DNA of 64,000 nucleotides from Cladochytrium replicatum (GCA_025526935.1 JAHLKD010000038.1:1-64000), one strand, 5' to 3'. Positions 22,376 to 33,643 are shown, counted from the stretch's first letter. The notes: a model not told the origin generated them from the sequence alone. Numbers and translations are program-made.

Positions 22376-25300
22376 ATGGGAAACTCTCAGTCGCAGCAGA
22401 ACGAATTCTGCAACGTTTGCATCAACCATGCTGGTAACGAGGTCATTGTGACAATCTATGAGGACAAGTCATTTGCTTATTTGCGGAAGAAGGTAAGAGT
22501 TCAGGTGCAGTTTCGACAAATTTCAAACAAATGCTTGTTTGCCAGGTGAAGAACGAGTGTGATTTCGGTGACGCCGAATTTGCTCTCTTCGTTTTATTGG
22601 GCGAAAATCGTGAGAATATTGTGAGCGACGAGGATGTTGTGGAGCTGTTGGAAGGTCGCTTGCTCGGATCTCGTTCGAATGCTCCCACGATTTTCGTTGA
22701 GATTGTTGGAGGAGCTACTGCCCTTGCGAATCCGCTAACGCCTCCGAAAACGAATTCTGCCTCTCCAATCGCTGGACAGGAAACTTTGACTCTACCTGCG
22801 ATCCCCCAGTTTCCGACTGGCGAAAGCTTTGACGTCATGCTGTCGTACCAGTAAGATTTCGAAATTCAAAAATAATCATGGTGTCTTACTTTTGATTGAC
22901 AGGTGGGATAGTAAGTACAAGGTTGAACGAATCTACGACGACCTTGTTGCGAGCGGACTTACTGTGTGGATGGATCTTGACCAGATGCACGGCGACATCT
23001 ACCGACGCATGGTCGAAGGCGTTGTTGCCAGCAAGATATTTTCTCCGTGCTTGACCCTGGCTTATTCCGTACGCCTTTTTTCTAGCTTTGTGAACAACAT
23101 ATCTTACATCCATGTTACAGAAATCCGATAAATGTCTTGCCGAGATTGAATATGCTCGAGTGGTTCGAAAAGCGATGGTGCCGAACTTGTTCTGGAAGCC
23201 TGCAGTTGATGCGCCGCTTCATCAAACATTTGTTGAATTGAAACAAGTTGATTTGATCACTGCAGGCTTGCTGTTGGTCGATTTTCACAAGGTGGAGCCT
23301 GATCAAGCAGGTTGGGCAGATTGTATGTCAGACCTAAAAGCTCAGATTGCCAAACGACTTTCGGAAGTGAACTCATTGGCTGTGAATCCTGCATCACCGA
23401 CCACAGATCAGTTGCAATCAACAGTACCCATGCCTCAGCAATCTACTAAGCCTGATATCCTCCGAGAATGGCTCAAACCAGTTGATATTGACTCTGACCT
23501 CAACTCATATGCTGAATCTTATGTGAGTGGAACACGCCACTGGCTACTGGAGAAGATCAACGCGTGGATTGCGGACCCTGGAGCCAGTCAAGTGATGTGG
23601 CTCCGCGGAGGAGCGGGTGTTGGGAAATCCATGATGGCATGGTTTGTTGGTGCCTATTTAAGTCATAGCCTATCAAAGCATGTAGAGGATTCCTTGGAGA
23701 TTGATCAACCAGTTGAAGCTCTTCTTGGGGCTCGGTTCTTCTGCAAGTATAATGACAGTCTTAAAAATGATCCCCATTGCGTGATTCAATCGATTGCTTA
23801 TCAGTTATCTTTTATTGATTCTCGCATTCAAATATACCTATCTGAACTCTGCAGCAAGGATCTCGAAAAGAAACCATCATTAATAGACTCGGATATTGTG
23901 ACCAAGTTTGACAAACTTGTGCTTGAACCCCTTAGACAGATTGATGCTCAGCAAGGAACAACTCGAAAGATAGTGGTCATTTTGGACGCGCTTGATGAAT
24001 GTGGAAAAATTGGAGGGAAAGCCCAGAAGGAATTATTGTTAGCATTTGCAAATTCTATCAACAAGACTCCAAAGAATGTGAAGCTTCTTGTCACTGGAAG
24101 ACCAGAGCCTGGTGTGTACTCTGTGCTTCATGATATGCACTGCACAGAACTTTGCCTAACTGATGACGACAATTTGAAGGACACCAAAATCTATGCACAT
24201 GAGCGCCTAAAAATCTATCTTGGAACAAATAAAAAGCTTCTAGATGAAGCAATTGGCTATCTCAGTGCTGCAGCAGAAGGGGTTTTTGTATGGATGAGGC
24301 TGGTGTGTGACCTGATCAGATCTAAATCTCCACAAACTGAAGATGAAGCCATGTCTATCATATCAGCACAGGGTAGAGGTGTTGACTCAGCGTATCACCA
24401 ACTCTTGGAAAGTGCGCTCCTGAATACTGGAGGATCAGCTGAGAACTTCAGGAGAGTGTTTGGAATGCTCTGTGTTGTCAAGGTCCCTGTTACTTTGAAT
24501 GTATTGGCAGAGCTGCTCAATATGGAAGAAACTCTTGTATCAGCTGAGCTTCTGCGCTATAGGTTTTTGATTGAGATTATGGCAAGTGGAGCAGTCAAGT
24601 TTATCCACAAGAGTGTCAGTGACTTCTTGACCAATTCCAGCCGTTGCAGTGATTCTAGGTTTTCAATTATATTATCTATTTATGAGACAGTAATTCTTGA
24701 CAGATGCTTGGATATCATGATGTCAGGTCTTTTTGCAAACATTGGTGACTTGAGTTCTACAACAATCTATGAGAAAATACCTCCTTCTGCACTGGAAAAG
24801 ATTCCCAATACACTTTTATATTGCTGTCTCTATTGGATTGAGCATTTTCTTTGGGTTTCTGACATATCCTCAGATGGATTCAGTAAAATATACAGCTTTT
24901 GCAAAACAGATCTTCTGTCTTGGGCAGAGGTTATGATTATCAATCAAGCTATTCGGACTATGATTGGGCAATTAGAGAAATTTTCTTTGAAAATTGCAAT
25001 GGCAAACAAGATGACAGATGCCATCAGCGTCATAACTGTGCCGGAAGCAGGGAGGGCAGATAATCGTATTCCTATTCTGAGAGCAACGGCAGCAAAGTTC
25101 ATTGAAGATATCTCTGTAGATCTTGCAAGGGTTGTTGAGTACAATCTGTTTCCAATCTCAAAGTGTCCTCTTCAGCTATACTGCACAGGATTGGTGTTTT
25201 GTCCCACCAAAACCAAGCTATGGGAAACATACAAAGATATTCTTAGCGGACCATTCTCTTCAGTCAAATTCACTATTGGCAGAGAACTGTCCTGGAGTCC

Positions 25301-26777
25301 ACAACTCTGGAACCATCAACTTTCAGACGACTGTCATTTTGTGACGTACTCACCAGATGGAAGCATGATTGCAGCAGCAACAGGAAACGACATAATCATA
25401 CTTGATGTGCAGTATCATACTGTATTGATCAAGCTCAAGGGTCACAGTGATTCGGTGAAGTCAGTAGCATGGTCACATGATGGGACAAAGATTGTGTCAG
25501 GATCATATGACTTTTCAGTGAGGGTGTGGTCAGCAACAACTGGAGAGCAGCTGATGAAGCTCGAGGGGCACAGTTCTTGGGTTTATTCTGTGGCATGGTC
25601 ACATGATGGGACAAAGATTGTGTCAGGATCACAAGAACAAACAGTGAGGGTGTGGTCAGCAACAACAGGAGAGCAGCTGATGACACTCGAGGGTCACAGT
25701 TCTTGGGTTAATTCAGTAGCATGGTCACATGATGGGACAAAGATTGTGTCAGGATCATTTGACAGCACAGTGAGGGTGTGGTCAGCAACAACAGGAGAGC
25801 AGCTCATGATGCTTGAGGTTCGCAATTCTTTGGGTTACAGTAGTGTTGTTTCTTCAGTAGCATGGTCACATGATGGGACAAAGATTGTGTCAGGATCAAG
25901 CGACGAGACAGTGAGGGTGTGGTCAGCAACAACTGGAGAGCAGCTGATAGAGCTTGAGGGTCACCGTGATTGGGTCAATTCAGTAGTATGGTCACGTGAT
26001 GGGACAAAGATTGTGTCAGGATCAGATGACAGTACAGTGAATGTGTGGTCAGCAACAACAGGGGAGCAGCTGTTGAAACTCGAGGGTCACAGTACTTCGG
26101 TTATTTCAGTAGCATGGTCACATGATGGGACAAAGATTGTGTCAGGATCAAGTGACAAGACAGTGAGGGTGTGGTCAGCAACAACAGGAGAGCACCTGAT
26201 GAAGCTCGAGGGTCGCGGTTCTGGGGTTATATCAGTAGCATGGTCACATGATGGTACAAAGATTGTGTCAGGATCAGTTGACAATACAGTAGGGGTGTGG
26301 TCACCAACAACTGGAGAGCAGTTAATGAAGCTCGAGGGTCACAGTTATGCAGTTTATTCAGTAGCATGGTCACATGATGGGACAAAGATTGTGTCAGGAT
26401 CATTTGACAAGACAGTGAGGGTGTGGTCAGCGACAACAGGAGAGCAGCTGATGAAGCTCGAGGGTCACATTTCTTCAGTTTATTCAGTAGCATGGTCACA
26501 CGATGGGACAAAGATTGTGTCTAAATCAGGCAAAGGTGAAATGATTTTATGGTCAGCAGTTACTGGACAGAAGGTTGATGGAGAGAGTCTATCAGAGAAG
26601 TATGATGATGGATATGGGACGTATTATTTTTTTTCTCAAGTTTATTCAGATGGATGGGCAGTTTTGGGCCATCACAAGTTCTGGTTGCCAGCTGAGATGA
26701 GGGGAATAATTTACAATAATAGTGAGAAAGGAATGTGTGTCATTCAATCAGCAAAGATGTATTGTTTCTTAAAGTAG
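22376..26777 (+). CDS. NLR-like receptor 1: myristoylation-type N-module, TIR, NACHT, nine WD40 repeats
   Basis: Four exons join in frame: 22376-22492, 22546-22850, 22903-23068 and 23121-26777 (1,414 residues). Residues 1-95 start MGNSQSQQNEFCNVC, an N-myristoylation consensus (Gly2, Ser6) with nearby Cys, and form a beta-grasp-like module (VIVTIYEDKSFAYLRKKV) resembling ubiquitin or Crinkler N-domains. Residues ~133-265 are a TIR domain (FDVMLSYQW, then VWMDLDQMHGDIY and CLAEIEYA, a plausible site for the catalytic Glu). The NACHT ATPase has Walker A GGAGVGKS (~359), Walker B ILDALDEC (~483) and TGRPEP. A helical region leads to nine 42-residue WD40 repeats (~968-1350) and a conserved tail ending YCFLK. 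NACHT-WD40 STAND proteins act as non-self or damage sensors in fungi; TIR domains often cleave NAD. Function here is inferred from architecture. All parts are intact. Confidence 0.92.
25430..26577 (+). repeat. Nine near-identical 126-bp WD40-coding repeats (receptor 1)
   Basis: Each unit encodes 42 residues around the constant core SVAWSHDGTKIVSGS and VRVWSATTGEQLM. Nucleotide identity between units is very high, even at silent sites, while a few codons vary: those after GHS, the one before SVAW and those flanking the Asp after VSGS. Repeat 4 carries a 5-codon insertion (NSLGYSSVV) and repeat 9 is divergent and closes the propeller. Confidence 0.95.
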
Positions 26778-27059
26778 AAACACAATTGAGGAGTTTTCGG
26801 TATTGAACAATAAAGGGATTTCAGTTGGAATGTCTTGAATTGTATTGAGTGCAGGAACCCATCATTTTATAGGACAGTCCAGCCAATCCCCTTGTGCTTA
26901 GTAGCAAATCCTCAACAAAAGTGTCTAGCATGTTCCATCTGCTAACCATCACTGTCCCCTTAAAAACAGGAGAGAAACAAATACAAAACAGGCATATGTT
27001 GTATGTAAAGTTGCTTTTTTTGCTCTTTGTACATTTGTTGATTCATATAATATTTCAAC
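26778..27059. other. 3' flank of receptor 1, homologous to the receptor 2 flank
   Basis: This stretch holds a polyadenylation-like AATAAA (about 26,808) and sequence shared with the 3' side of receptor 2 (39,602-39,718 and 40,210-40,330). Position 26,887-26,894 (TCCCCTTG) is the counterpart of the hAT insertion site in receptor 2 and is empty here. Confidence 0.8.
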
Positions 27060-27143
27060 TAAGGATCAGCGGGTTTTCGGTAAGGATCAGCAGGTTTTCG
27101 GTAAGGATCGGCGGGGTTTCGGTAAGGATCAGTGGGGTTTTGG
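27060..27143 (+). repeat. Four 21-bp tandem repeats at the edge of the hAT remnant
   Basis: Four copies of TAAGGATCRGCRGGKTTTCGG-type units run head to tail. The first ten bases match the terminal inverted repeat of the non-autonomous element at 39,719, so this is probably the terminal/subterminal repeat block of the adjacent hAT transposon. Confidence 0.85.
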
Positions 27144-27179
27144 TAATGACTCACATCTTCTTCCAATGACTACAGCGAG

Positions 27180-29177
27180 TTGGGCCTGGCTTCTCAGCGT
27201 GAACCACAGCTTCCTGCCGACGTTAGTTTTGCTGACTCTTCAGTGCGACAAGGGCACTCAGCTGGATTGGTTCAACCATCAATGCTTTCATCGGACGTAG
27301 ATGTTGATAGCATGTCGGACTGTAGAGGTGGTCGAGGCAGCCTAGCGAAGGATAACTATAAGGTTAATAATGGACTGAGAATGTGTTTGGTTGCGAAATG
27401 CAAGTGGAGCCATGTTGGCTAGGATTGCTGCAGACAATCAGGCTTTTACTCTTGTGGAGAACGAGTTTCTTTGTCAGCATGCTGAAGACTTTTCAGCCAA
27501 ACTATACAGCAAAGACGGCAAAAGCAGTGAAGCAAAATGAGATGGATCTTTACAGTAGGCAGAAGGAGCTCGTTAAAGGTCTGATTGTTGGTTCGCCTTC
27601 AAAAGTATCAATAAGAGCAGAACCAGATTTCTTTTCTTGGAATTACTGCCCACTTCATCACGAAAGAATGGGAGCCGCAGCACTTGCTGCTGCAGATGAT
27701 TCCGATGGTTGGAAAGCATGAAGGCGTCGCCATGGCTAGTCAGCTTGTCAAGTGTCTGGATGAATTTGGCATGCTATCTGGTGGACACTTATTGTGCATT
27801 AAAACTGACAATGGTTCAAACAACTTTACCATGAGTGCTAAGCTGGAGACGCTATTGGAAGATAAAGTATATTGGGTGGTCTGCAGAAACTCAACACATG
27901 CAGTGTATGGCACACATTATCAATCTTGCAGCAAAGGATTTTATCAACACATTCGGGCCTGCAGGGGACAGTCGCACATGTTGATTACTCCGGCGTTAAT
28001 GTCATAAACCTTCTTCGACGGCTGGTCAGAGGAATCCGGTCTTCCCCATAACGACGAAGCTCATTTGTTGATTCGTGCTGATTTGTGAAACTGGTTCCTC
28101 TATTACCAATTATCGATGTGACAACTCGCTGGAATAGCACGTTCTATATGGTCAACGAGCCTTACAGCTACGAGAGGCAATGGACAAAATATGCTGGATT
28201 GAAGATTCTTTGAAAGATTGGTCAATGAATCCAAAGCAATGGGAGGTCCTACAGAAGATCCGGGATGGTTTGAGTGTTTTCGAGGTTATATCAAAGGCAA
28301 TTGAGGGGTCTAGATTTCCAACACTTCCGCTTGTTATTCCATTTAACAACGATCTCATCGATCAACTGGAGGACCTAGAGGAGGCAGAATTGGATGAAAC
28401 TTTCACCAAAGCATTTCGAAATGAACTAGATAAGCTGAGAATATATTACTCAATCGCTAAGAGCCCGTGTTTAGCAGTTGCTACGGTACTCGATCCTCGT
28501 TTTATGGATCAATATTATCAATTTTCAAAGGCTTGGGAGAAAGATGTAGGAAGGGATCAGGTCACCCTAGTGCGGAAAGTCTGGGAGGAATCGTATAAGT
28601 CACGGAAAATCAAGAACAGTGGTGCCAATGTTTTTGGAAACACGCCAGAACGTCGATACGATTTGAGCGGAGCTTCCAGTGATAGACAGAAAAAAACGGA
28701 TGCTGAATGCTTGAGAGCCATTAGATCCATTTTCATCTGGCAAGAGATTCCTGAGGAAAAAGATGAACTGGATCGCTATCTTGGCGATCGGGTAATCCGC
28801 GGTATTGATTGTGATGGGAAGCCAATCAATATTATGGACTGGTGGAAGACCGTTGGAAGTGTGAACTTCCAGCCCTAAGCCAGATGGCAATGGACTATTT
28901 AGGAATACCAGCAACAAGCGCTCCAGTCGAACGAAAGTTTTCAGCCGGGGTTGATTTGGTACCTGCAACTCGCAATCGCCTTGCTTCAAAAACAATAAAT
29001 GTGTTGATGTGCAGTCATGACTGGTTGCATCAATTGAGTGCTGAAGAACTGTTCAAAAGTGATTTCCTAGATTCAAAAAGTGATGTTAGTGAGGATTTTG
29101 TAAAGGTGCATAATTTTGGCGCGGATTTTGATGTGGTCTTAGAGTTGGAAGCAACTGATGATAACCCAATCCTTTAA
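27180..29177 (+). pseudogene. Degenerate hAT-family transposase gene
   Basis: Pieces of one transposase appear in shifting frames. An N-terminal fragment (27,180-27,422) ends in KCKWSHVG, like a BED zinc-finger remnant. The middle keeps AHIINLAAKDF at about 27,910. A long open piece (28,180-28,878) carries the catalytic-core and insertion region (CLAVATVLDPRFMDQYY). After a stop, the C-terminal dimerisation (HATC) region is clear: QMAMDYLGIPATSAPVERKF, then a stretch ending NVLMCSHDWL. Several stops and frameshifts make it inactive. hAT elements move by cut-and-paste and make 8-bp target duplications. The left repeat block lies immediately upstream; I could not find the right terminus, so the element may be truncated. 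Confidence 0.88.
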
Positions 29178-29204
29178 ATATAAATTGTTGTTTAGACTGT
29201 TCAT

Positions 29205-29650
29205 CTGTTGAAGTACCGTCCAGGCGTTGAGAAATTGTCCGCCTGGACAGAATCCTATTGCGGGTAGTATTTATAGAGAGGTTGGTTGTACTTGATAGAG
29301 ATCAGTGAAGTACCGTCAATGAGTTGAGAAAGTGTCCGGGTGGACAGAATCCTATTGCTAGTAACATTGATAGAGAGGTTAGCTGTACTTGATAGAGATC
29401 AGTGAAGTACCGTCAATGAGTTGAGAAAGTGTCCGGTGGACAGAATCCTATTGCTAGTAACATTGATAGAGAGGTTAGCTGTACTTGATAGAGATCAGTG
29501 AAGTACCGTCAATGAGTTGAGAAAGTGTCCGGGTGGACAGAATCCTATTGCTAGTAGTATTTGTAGAGAGGTTAGCTGTACCTGATAGAGATTACTGAAC
29601 TACGGTTAATAAGTTGAGAAAGTGTCCAGGTGGACAGAATCTGGGAGACT
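29205..29650 (+). repeat. Five tandem ~97-bp repeats
   Basis: Units start near 29,211, 29,308, 29,405, 29,501 and about 29,593 (spacing 96-97 bp). Each contains AAGTACCGTC, a palindrome-like GTCC(N)GGTGGAC followed by AGAATCCTATTG, and a GTACTTGATAGAGATCA segment. The outer copies are the most diverged. No coding potential. It may be a subterminal repeat array of the neighbouring transposon or an independent minisatellite. Confidence 0.9.
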
Positions 29651-29814
29651 GAGTGTCACTGTGTCTAAATAGACAGTTTCTTCCCTAGCTCATTATTATT
29701 TTCAGATTGGATAGAAAACTATAGGTATAGCGTCAGGTAAGTATTATAGCATACATTCCTTTAATATTCCGGCTACGACGCAGGACCCATATCTTCCCAC
29801 GACAAACATTACCA

Positions 29815-30648
29815 TGCCTCGAACTACAACGAAGCGAGCTTTGAAACAATCCACACCATCATCTGAAAGAGAATCAAGTGCAGAACCGGTGACTGCACAT
29901 GAAACATCTCTGGGATCGGGTTCTGAAGTGGAAGAAGCAGAAGTAGGCCTTGATGTCAAATCGACTGTTCCTTCAAACTAACTGGCGTGACGTGGTACTA
30001 AAGGGGATGCTGACTATTTACGCATCGACGGACTCTGTCCTGCTTCAGACATACGACTTTGGTATCGAAAATTCAAAGCAAGCGGCCACAGCTACGACTC
30101 GGAGCACTTCATCAGCAACTGTCAAACAAATCGTGATAAATGCGGCCCAAGGTTTGTTCTTCAAGGGTTGATTGACCGACACAACTCTTACTCTTACAGC
30201 AAGCTAGTTCGTCAAGCCCTGAATGAAATTCACGATGCAGTGGACTAACGGAGTTCATAACAGCAGCACACGCCTATCGTATGGAGTGCTTGAAAACCTC
30301 TTACTTTCAGAAGGAAACAACATTTCTGAACTTTTACAGGCAGCACAGACACAAGTACGGCATTTACAGAGGAATGCCTGTCACTGCAAAGGTTGACAGG
30401 TTCCAAGCGACCATCAAACGAGCAGATGAGGACCGTGAAAGGACAAAACAGGTCCTCAAAAGGCAGAACGATTGTTGAACATGACAAAAGATCTTGAAGA
30501 GACGGCAATGAACGAGAGAAGGACCTGCATCGCAGCAGAAGTGCGAGAGAAGGCTCTCATTGATGAATTGGGCAGGGCGGGTGCATTGATTCAGCATGGC
30601 GAGCACGAAGAGCCAGCAATGCTCACCAAGAGAAAGAAATCTTTTTAA
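29815..30648 (+). pseudogene. Frameshifted gene of unknown family, possibly transposon-associated
   Basis: A plus-strand protein can be followed through several frames: MPRTTTKRALKQSTPSSERE at 29,815; then DYLRIDGLCPASDIRLWYRK and CGPRFVLQGLIDRHNSYSYS (about 30,010-30,245); then LSYGVLENLLLSEGNNISEL; then a coiled coil (LNMTKDLEETAMNERRTC) ending in LTKRKKSF and a stop at 30,648. Reading needs at least three frame changes, so it is broken or contains unrecognised introns. The sequence around its 3' end is repeated at about 46,909-47,060. I do not recognise the family. Confidence 0.5.
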
Positions 30649-30989
30649 GTCAATTTTTAAACAGAAGCAAGTTGGGAGCAAATTGGATGCAGAGAAAATA
30701 GGAAAGAGTATAGCAAAATAGGAAAGAAGCATCCGTTCCGAATAAGCTGTTAGACATCGGCTGTGTTTTCATCTCCCAAAAAGGACATTTGAGCAGGCTT
30801 TAACTTGCCGATCAGTTCAGAGGCACAACCGCACCGCACATGTTAGAGAACCAAAAATCGACGGTTGGCCTTAATACGGGAATCCAAATTGATACAAGAA
30901 AGGTAAGGGAGTCGACCGCAGAAACATAGACCGCAAACATCAAAGGAGATAGCATTCCAGGGATCTGGCAAAAGTAGGACCAAAAATCT
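30649..30989. other. Gene-free spacer shared with the region before the third ADAM copy
   Basis: This is AT-rich sequence closely similar to 46,920-47,280, including a GGGATCTGGCAAA..GTAGGA motif near the 3' end of each ADAM copy. It belongs to the duplicated ADAM block and has no gene of its own. Confidence 0.6.
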
Positions 30990-33549
30990 CAAACACCTAA
31001 TCCCACACTCCCAAAAATCGTTTTTTATCCCGACTCTCGGCGAGCCCTGCCGACCGGCTCCATACCCGTCATCGAACGCCGGCGCATTGTACGGCAAGCA
31101 ATTATTCTGCTGGCGCTGTTGCTGTGCCGGGGAGTTCGTCCTCACCGGCTGCTGCTGCTGGGGCGGCGTCCTCCTGCCGCCGTTGTCAGTCGCGACGTTC
31201 GTGCGCTCCGAGTTGACCTTGGCCATCTCGTGTGCGCGTAGGTCCGAGTCGTCGTCTCCGGTCGGGTGCGATTTCTGGAAGAACGGAGTCTTGAGCATGC
31301 TTTCGGACTTTCCGCCGCGCAGGGGGTTCTTTTTCGGTCGTCGGAGAGTTGTTTGGAGACTGAGCGCCGGCGGAGGCAGCAGCGCACGATGAGGAGGATG
31401 AGGGAGAAGACAAGGAGGGCGATGATCACGACGATGGCGATGAGCTCTGGAAGAATTGGAAGAGGCTGCAGATCGCGTCGCGTCGACTGGAAAGCAAACA
31501 CAGTCATGGTTATGTATTTGGAAGTACCAGCTCCAGAGCCGGTCTCACAGACTCCGTCGCGACAGCTGCCACCAAATCCGTATCCGCAAGGCGTACCATC
31601 TAGTCAAGAAATTAGTGGACCTGGTACAACGTTTTGATTATTTCCCAAACACACCGATGTAGTTCTGGTTCAAGTTCAAGCAAGTCCCGTCCGAAGACTT
31701 GCAGTGGAGCGTGCACTGCAACTCCGACCCTTCGCACTGCGACACAGTTCCAAACAATGAGTTCAAGCACTGCGAGTTCCTGAGCATCCAACATAAACGT
31801 AAGCACGAATCACAGCCTTCCATCTGATTTTCCTCACCTGCTGGTGCAGTACCCGCTAGCGCACACGTTGCCTCCAAAAGAGTCGGTGCACGTCGTCCCG
31901 TCCTTCATTACAAGGTCGACCGGACACGTCGCGTTAGTGCCCAAGCACTTTTCCTCGAGATCGCAAGGACCCGATGACGGTCGACACGTTGTCCCGCATC
32001 ACGGAGCTGGCATCGGAGCAGCACTCGTCGTTGGAGTCCGAGCACACAGCGCCGTTTTTGAACTTGCAGGCGTTGCCGTTGCGGCAAGAGTCCTTTGCGC
32101 ATTCCTCTGGGGTACCGCAATCGCAGTCTTCACCATCTTCAACGCAGAGAATAAGTATGAAGAACATAAGCAACTATCGGTGATATTTTACATTCTTTAA
32201 TTCCGTTTCCGCACACACCCGCATTGATGGCCGTGATCTCATTGGAGTCTTGAAAGAACGGTGAGCATTTTTTGAACATTCCCATTGATGAAACTCACTC
32301 TTCAGGCACTTTGCGAGCCGAGTGTAGTTACTGAAAATATAGCGAATGGAGCAAGGAGAGAATTCGTTCGACTCTGCGTTGTCCGAAGGGTGCATCACTG
32401 GTAGCGACAAAAAGCACTTAGGAAAAAACAAAATCTCCGTCGAGCAATCACGCAACTCACAGTATTTGCCATTACAGTCACAGTTTGTGCAGGGGCAGAA
32501 ACCACACGACGGGAAAGAGCACATGTTGGTGTTGCAGTCGTGAATTGCACCAAAGTCTGAAAATAAAAGTTCATCGATGGGACGAGTGTTTGGAATACGA
32601 CCGGCTTACTGAGGGCAATTTCGTGTGCAACGACCATCCACTCATTGGTGGTGATGACTCACAATCCAGTTCCCGAGCTATAGGTCGTCACCCCCCCTAA
32701 TAAAACACGATTTGTAAGTCGTTTAAAAAAATGGAGAGCCAGCTCTACCATCAGTCTGAATCTTGGAGCTGGTAGTGTAGACTGATGTCACCGACACCAA
32801 TCCTACCGCAGACCCAGTCCTACAGTCAGGAAGTTAGTGTACCCTCCTTTTTACCACCCGGCATTGGACGCACCCACACTTGTGACCAAATGCCACAGAT
32901 CCGCCTGGTCACTTACGGTTCCTCTCCACTTTGAAAAGTCCGAGAGACGCTGTGTGAGGTTACACCCCGTGCTGCAATCCTGGTTCCACTTCATGTTCTC
33001 CTCGTTGGGCGTGCACACGCGCTTCAGCGTCACGTTGATCAAAGTCAGGCCAATGTTCGTCGACTGCTGGTAAGTCGCCGACGCCGTGTTTCAGTTCTTC
33101 GGAATCTGCTAAGCAGCAGGTGAAATAGTGACGTACGAGCAATCCGCACCGGCGGACATGAAGAACTTTGAGGTGTGAGGGAGTTGATGTTCTGCGAGAG
33201 GATGTTTCCGACGATGACACCATTCGGCGGTCATGGTGCAGCACGAGCCGAAGAGCGCAGTGTCATCGCGACGACTGAGGTGCAGGTTGCCGGTTGCGCC
33301 GTGTCGTCGCGACGACTGAGGTGCAGGTTGCTGGTTGGGCGGAGCTCTTCGTTATTCAGGGCGGCGAGAAACTCTTTGGACTGGTCGGTAAAGATGATCA
33401 TTTTGGAGCGTCGGTGGGCCGTCGGGTGACAGAGTGGGCTGGTGATGTTCACATCATACTGAAAAGTGTAGATCGATAAGTCAGTGCAATCACAGCTAAA
33501 TATTCTTTAGGTTACCACTTGCTTGACGCACTGCTAGGGCAGCGACGTT
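30990..33549 (-). pseudogene. ADAM metalloprotease copy 1: 5'-truncated, active-site mutated
   Basis: The exon order of a membrane ADAM can be followed on the minus strand: prodomain/protease parts (33,450-32,560), disintegrin and Cys-rich parts (32,150-31,640), a transmembrane segment near 31,400 (AIVVIIALLVFSLILLIV) and a Gln-rich tail. Three kinds of damage are visible compared with copy 3. The zinc-binding HEIAH is changed to HEIAL (codon CTC read from 32,611-32,613). The disintegrin is frameshifted after NDECC. The cytosolic tail lacks about 190 bp. The 5' part stops at about 33,549, where receptor 2 sequence begins, so the signal peptide and first prodomain exons are missing. Confidence 0.85.
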
Positions 33550-33589
33550 GTGGCGTAGCTGGGTTGTGGTTTGCTGGTAGCTACGCCAC
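33550..33589. repeat. Perfect 11-bp inverted repeat (hairpin) at the ADAM 1 / receptor 2 junction
   Basis: GTGGCGTAGCT (33,550-33,560) and AGCTACGCCAC (33,579-33,589) are exact reverse complements separated by 18 nt. The repeat sits at the point where similarity to the ADAM copies ends and the receptor 2 leader begins. Confidence 0.9.
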
Positions 33590-33643
33590 ACACAATTGCC
33601 ACCCAAACCAACCTCGACAACCAACGGAGCGCTCGATCTCTCA

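Noticed and set aside
25430-26577. Regularly spaced repeats that could be mistaken for a CRISPR-like array
   Set aside because: The units are contiguous coding repeats of a eukaryotic gene without spacers.
31087-31637. Plus-strand frames of 100-123 codons over the ADAM tail
   Set aside because: They are antisense to the ADAM transmembrane and tail exons and recur in all copies only because the DNA is duplicated.
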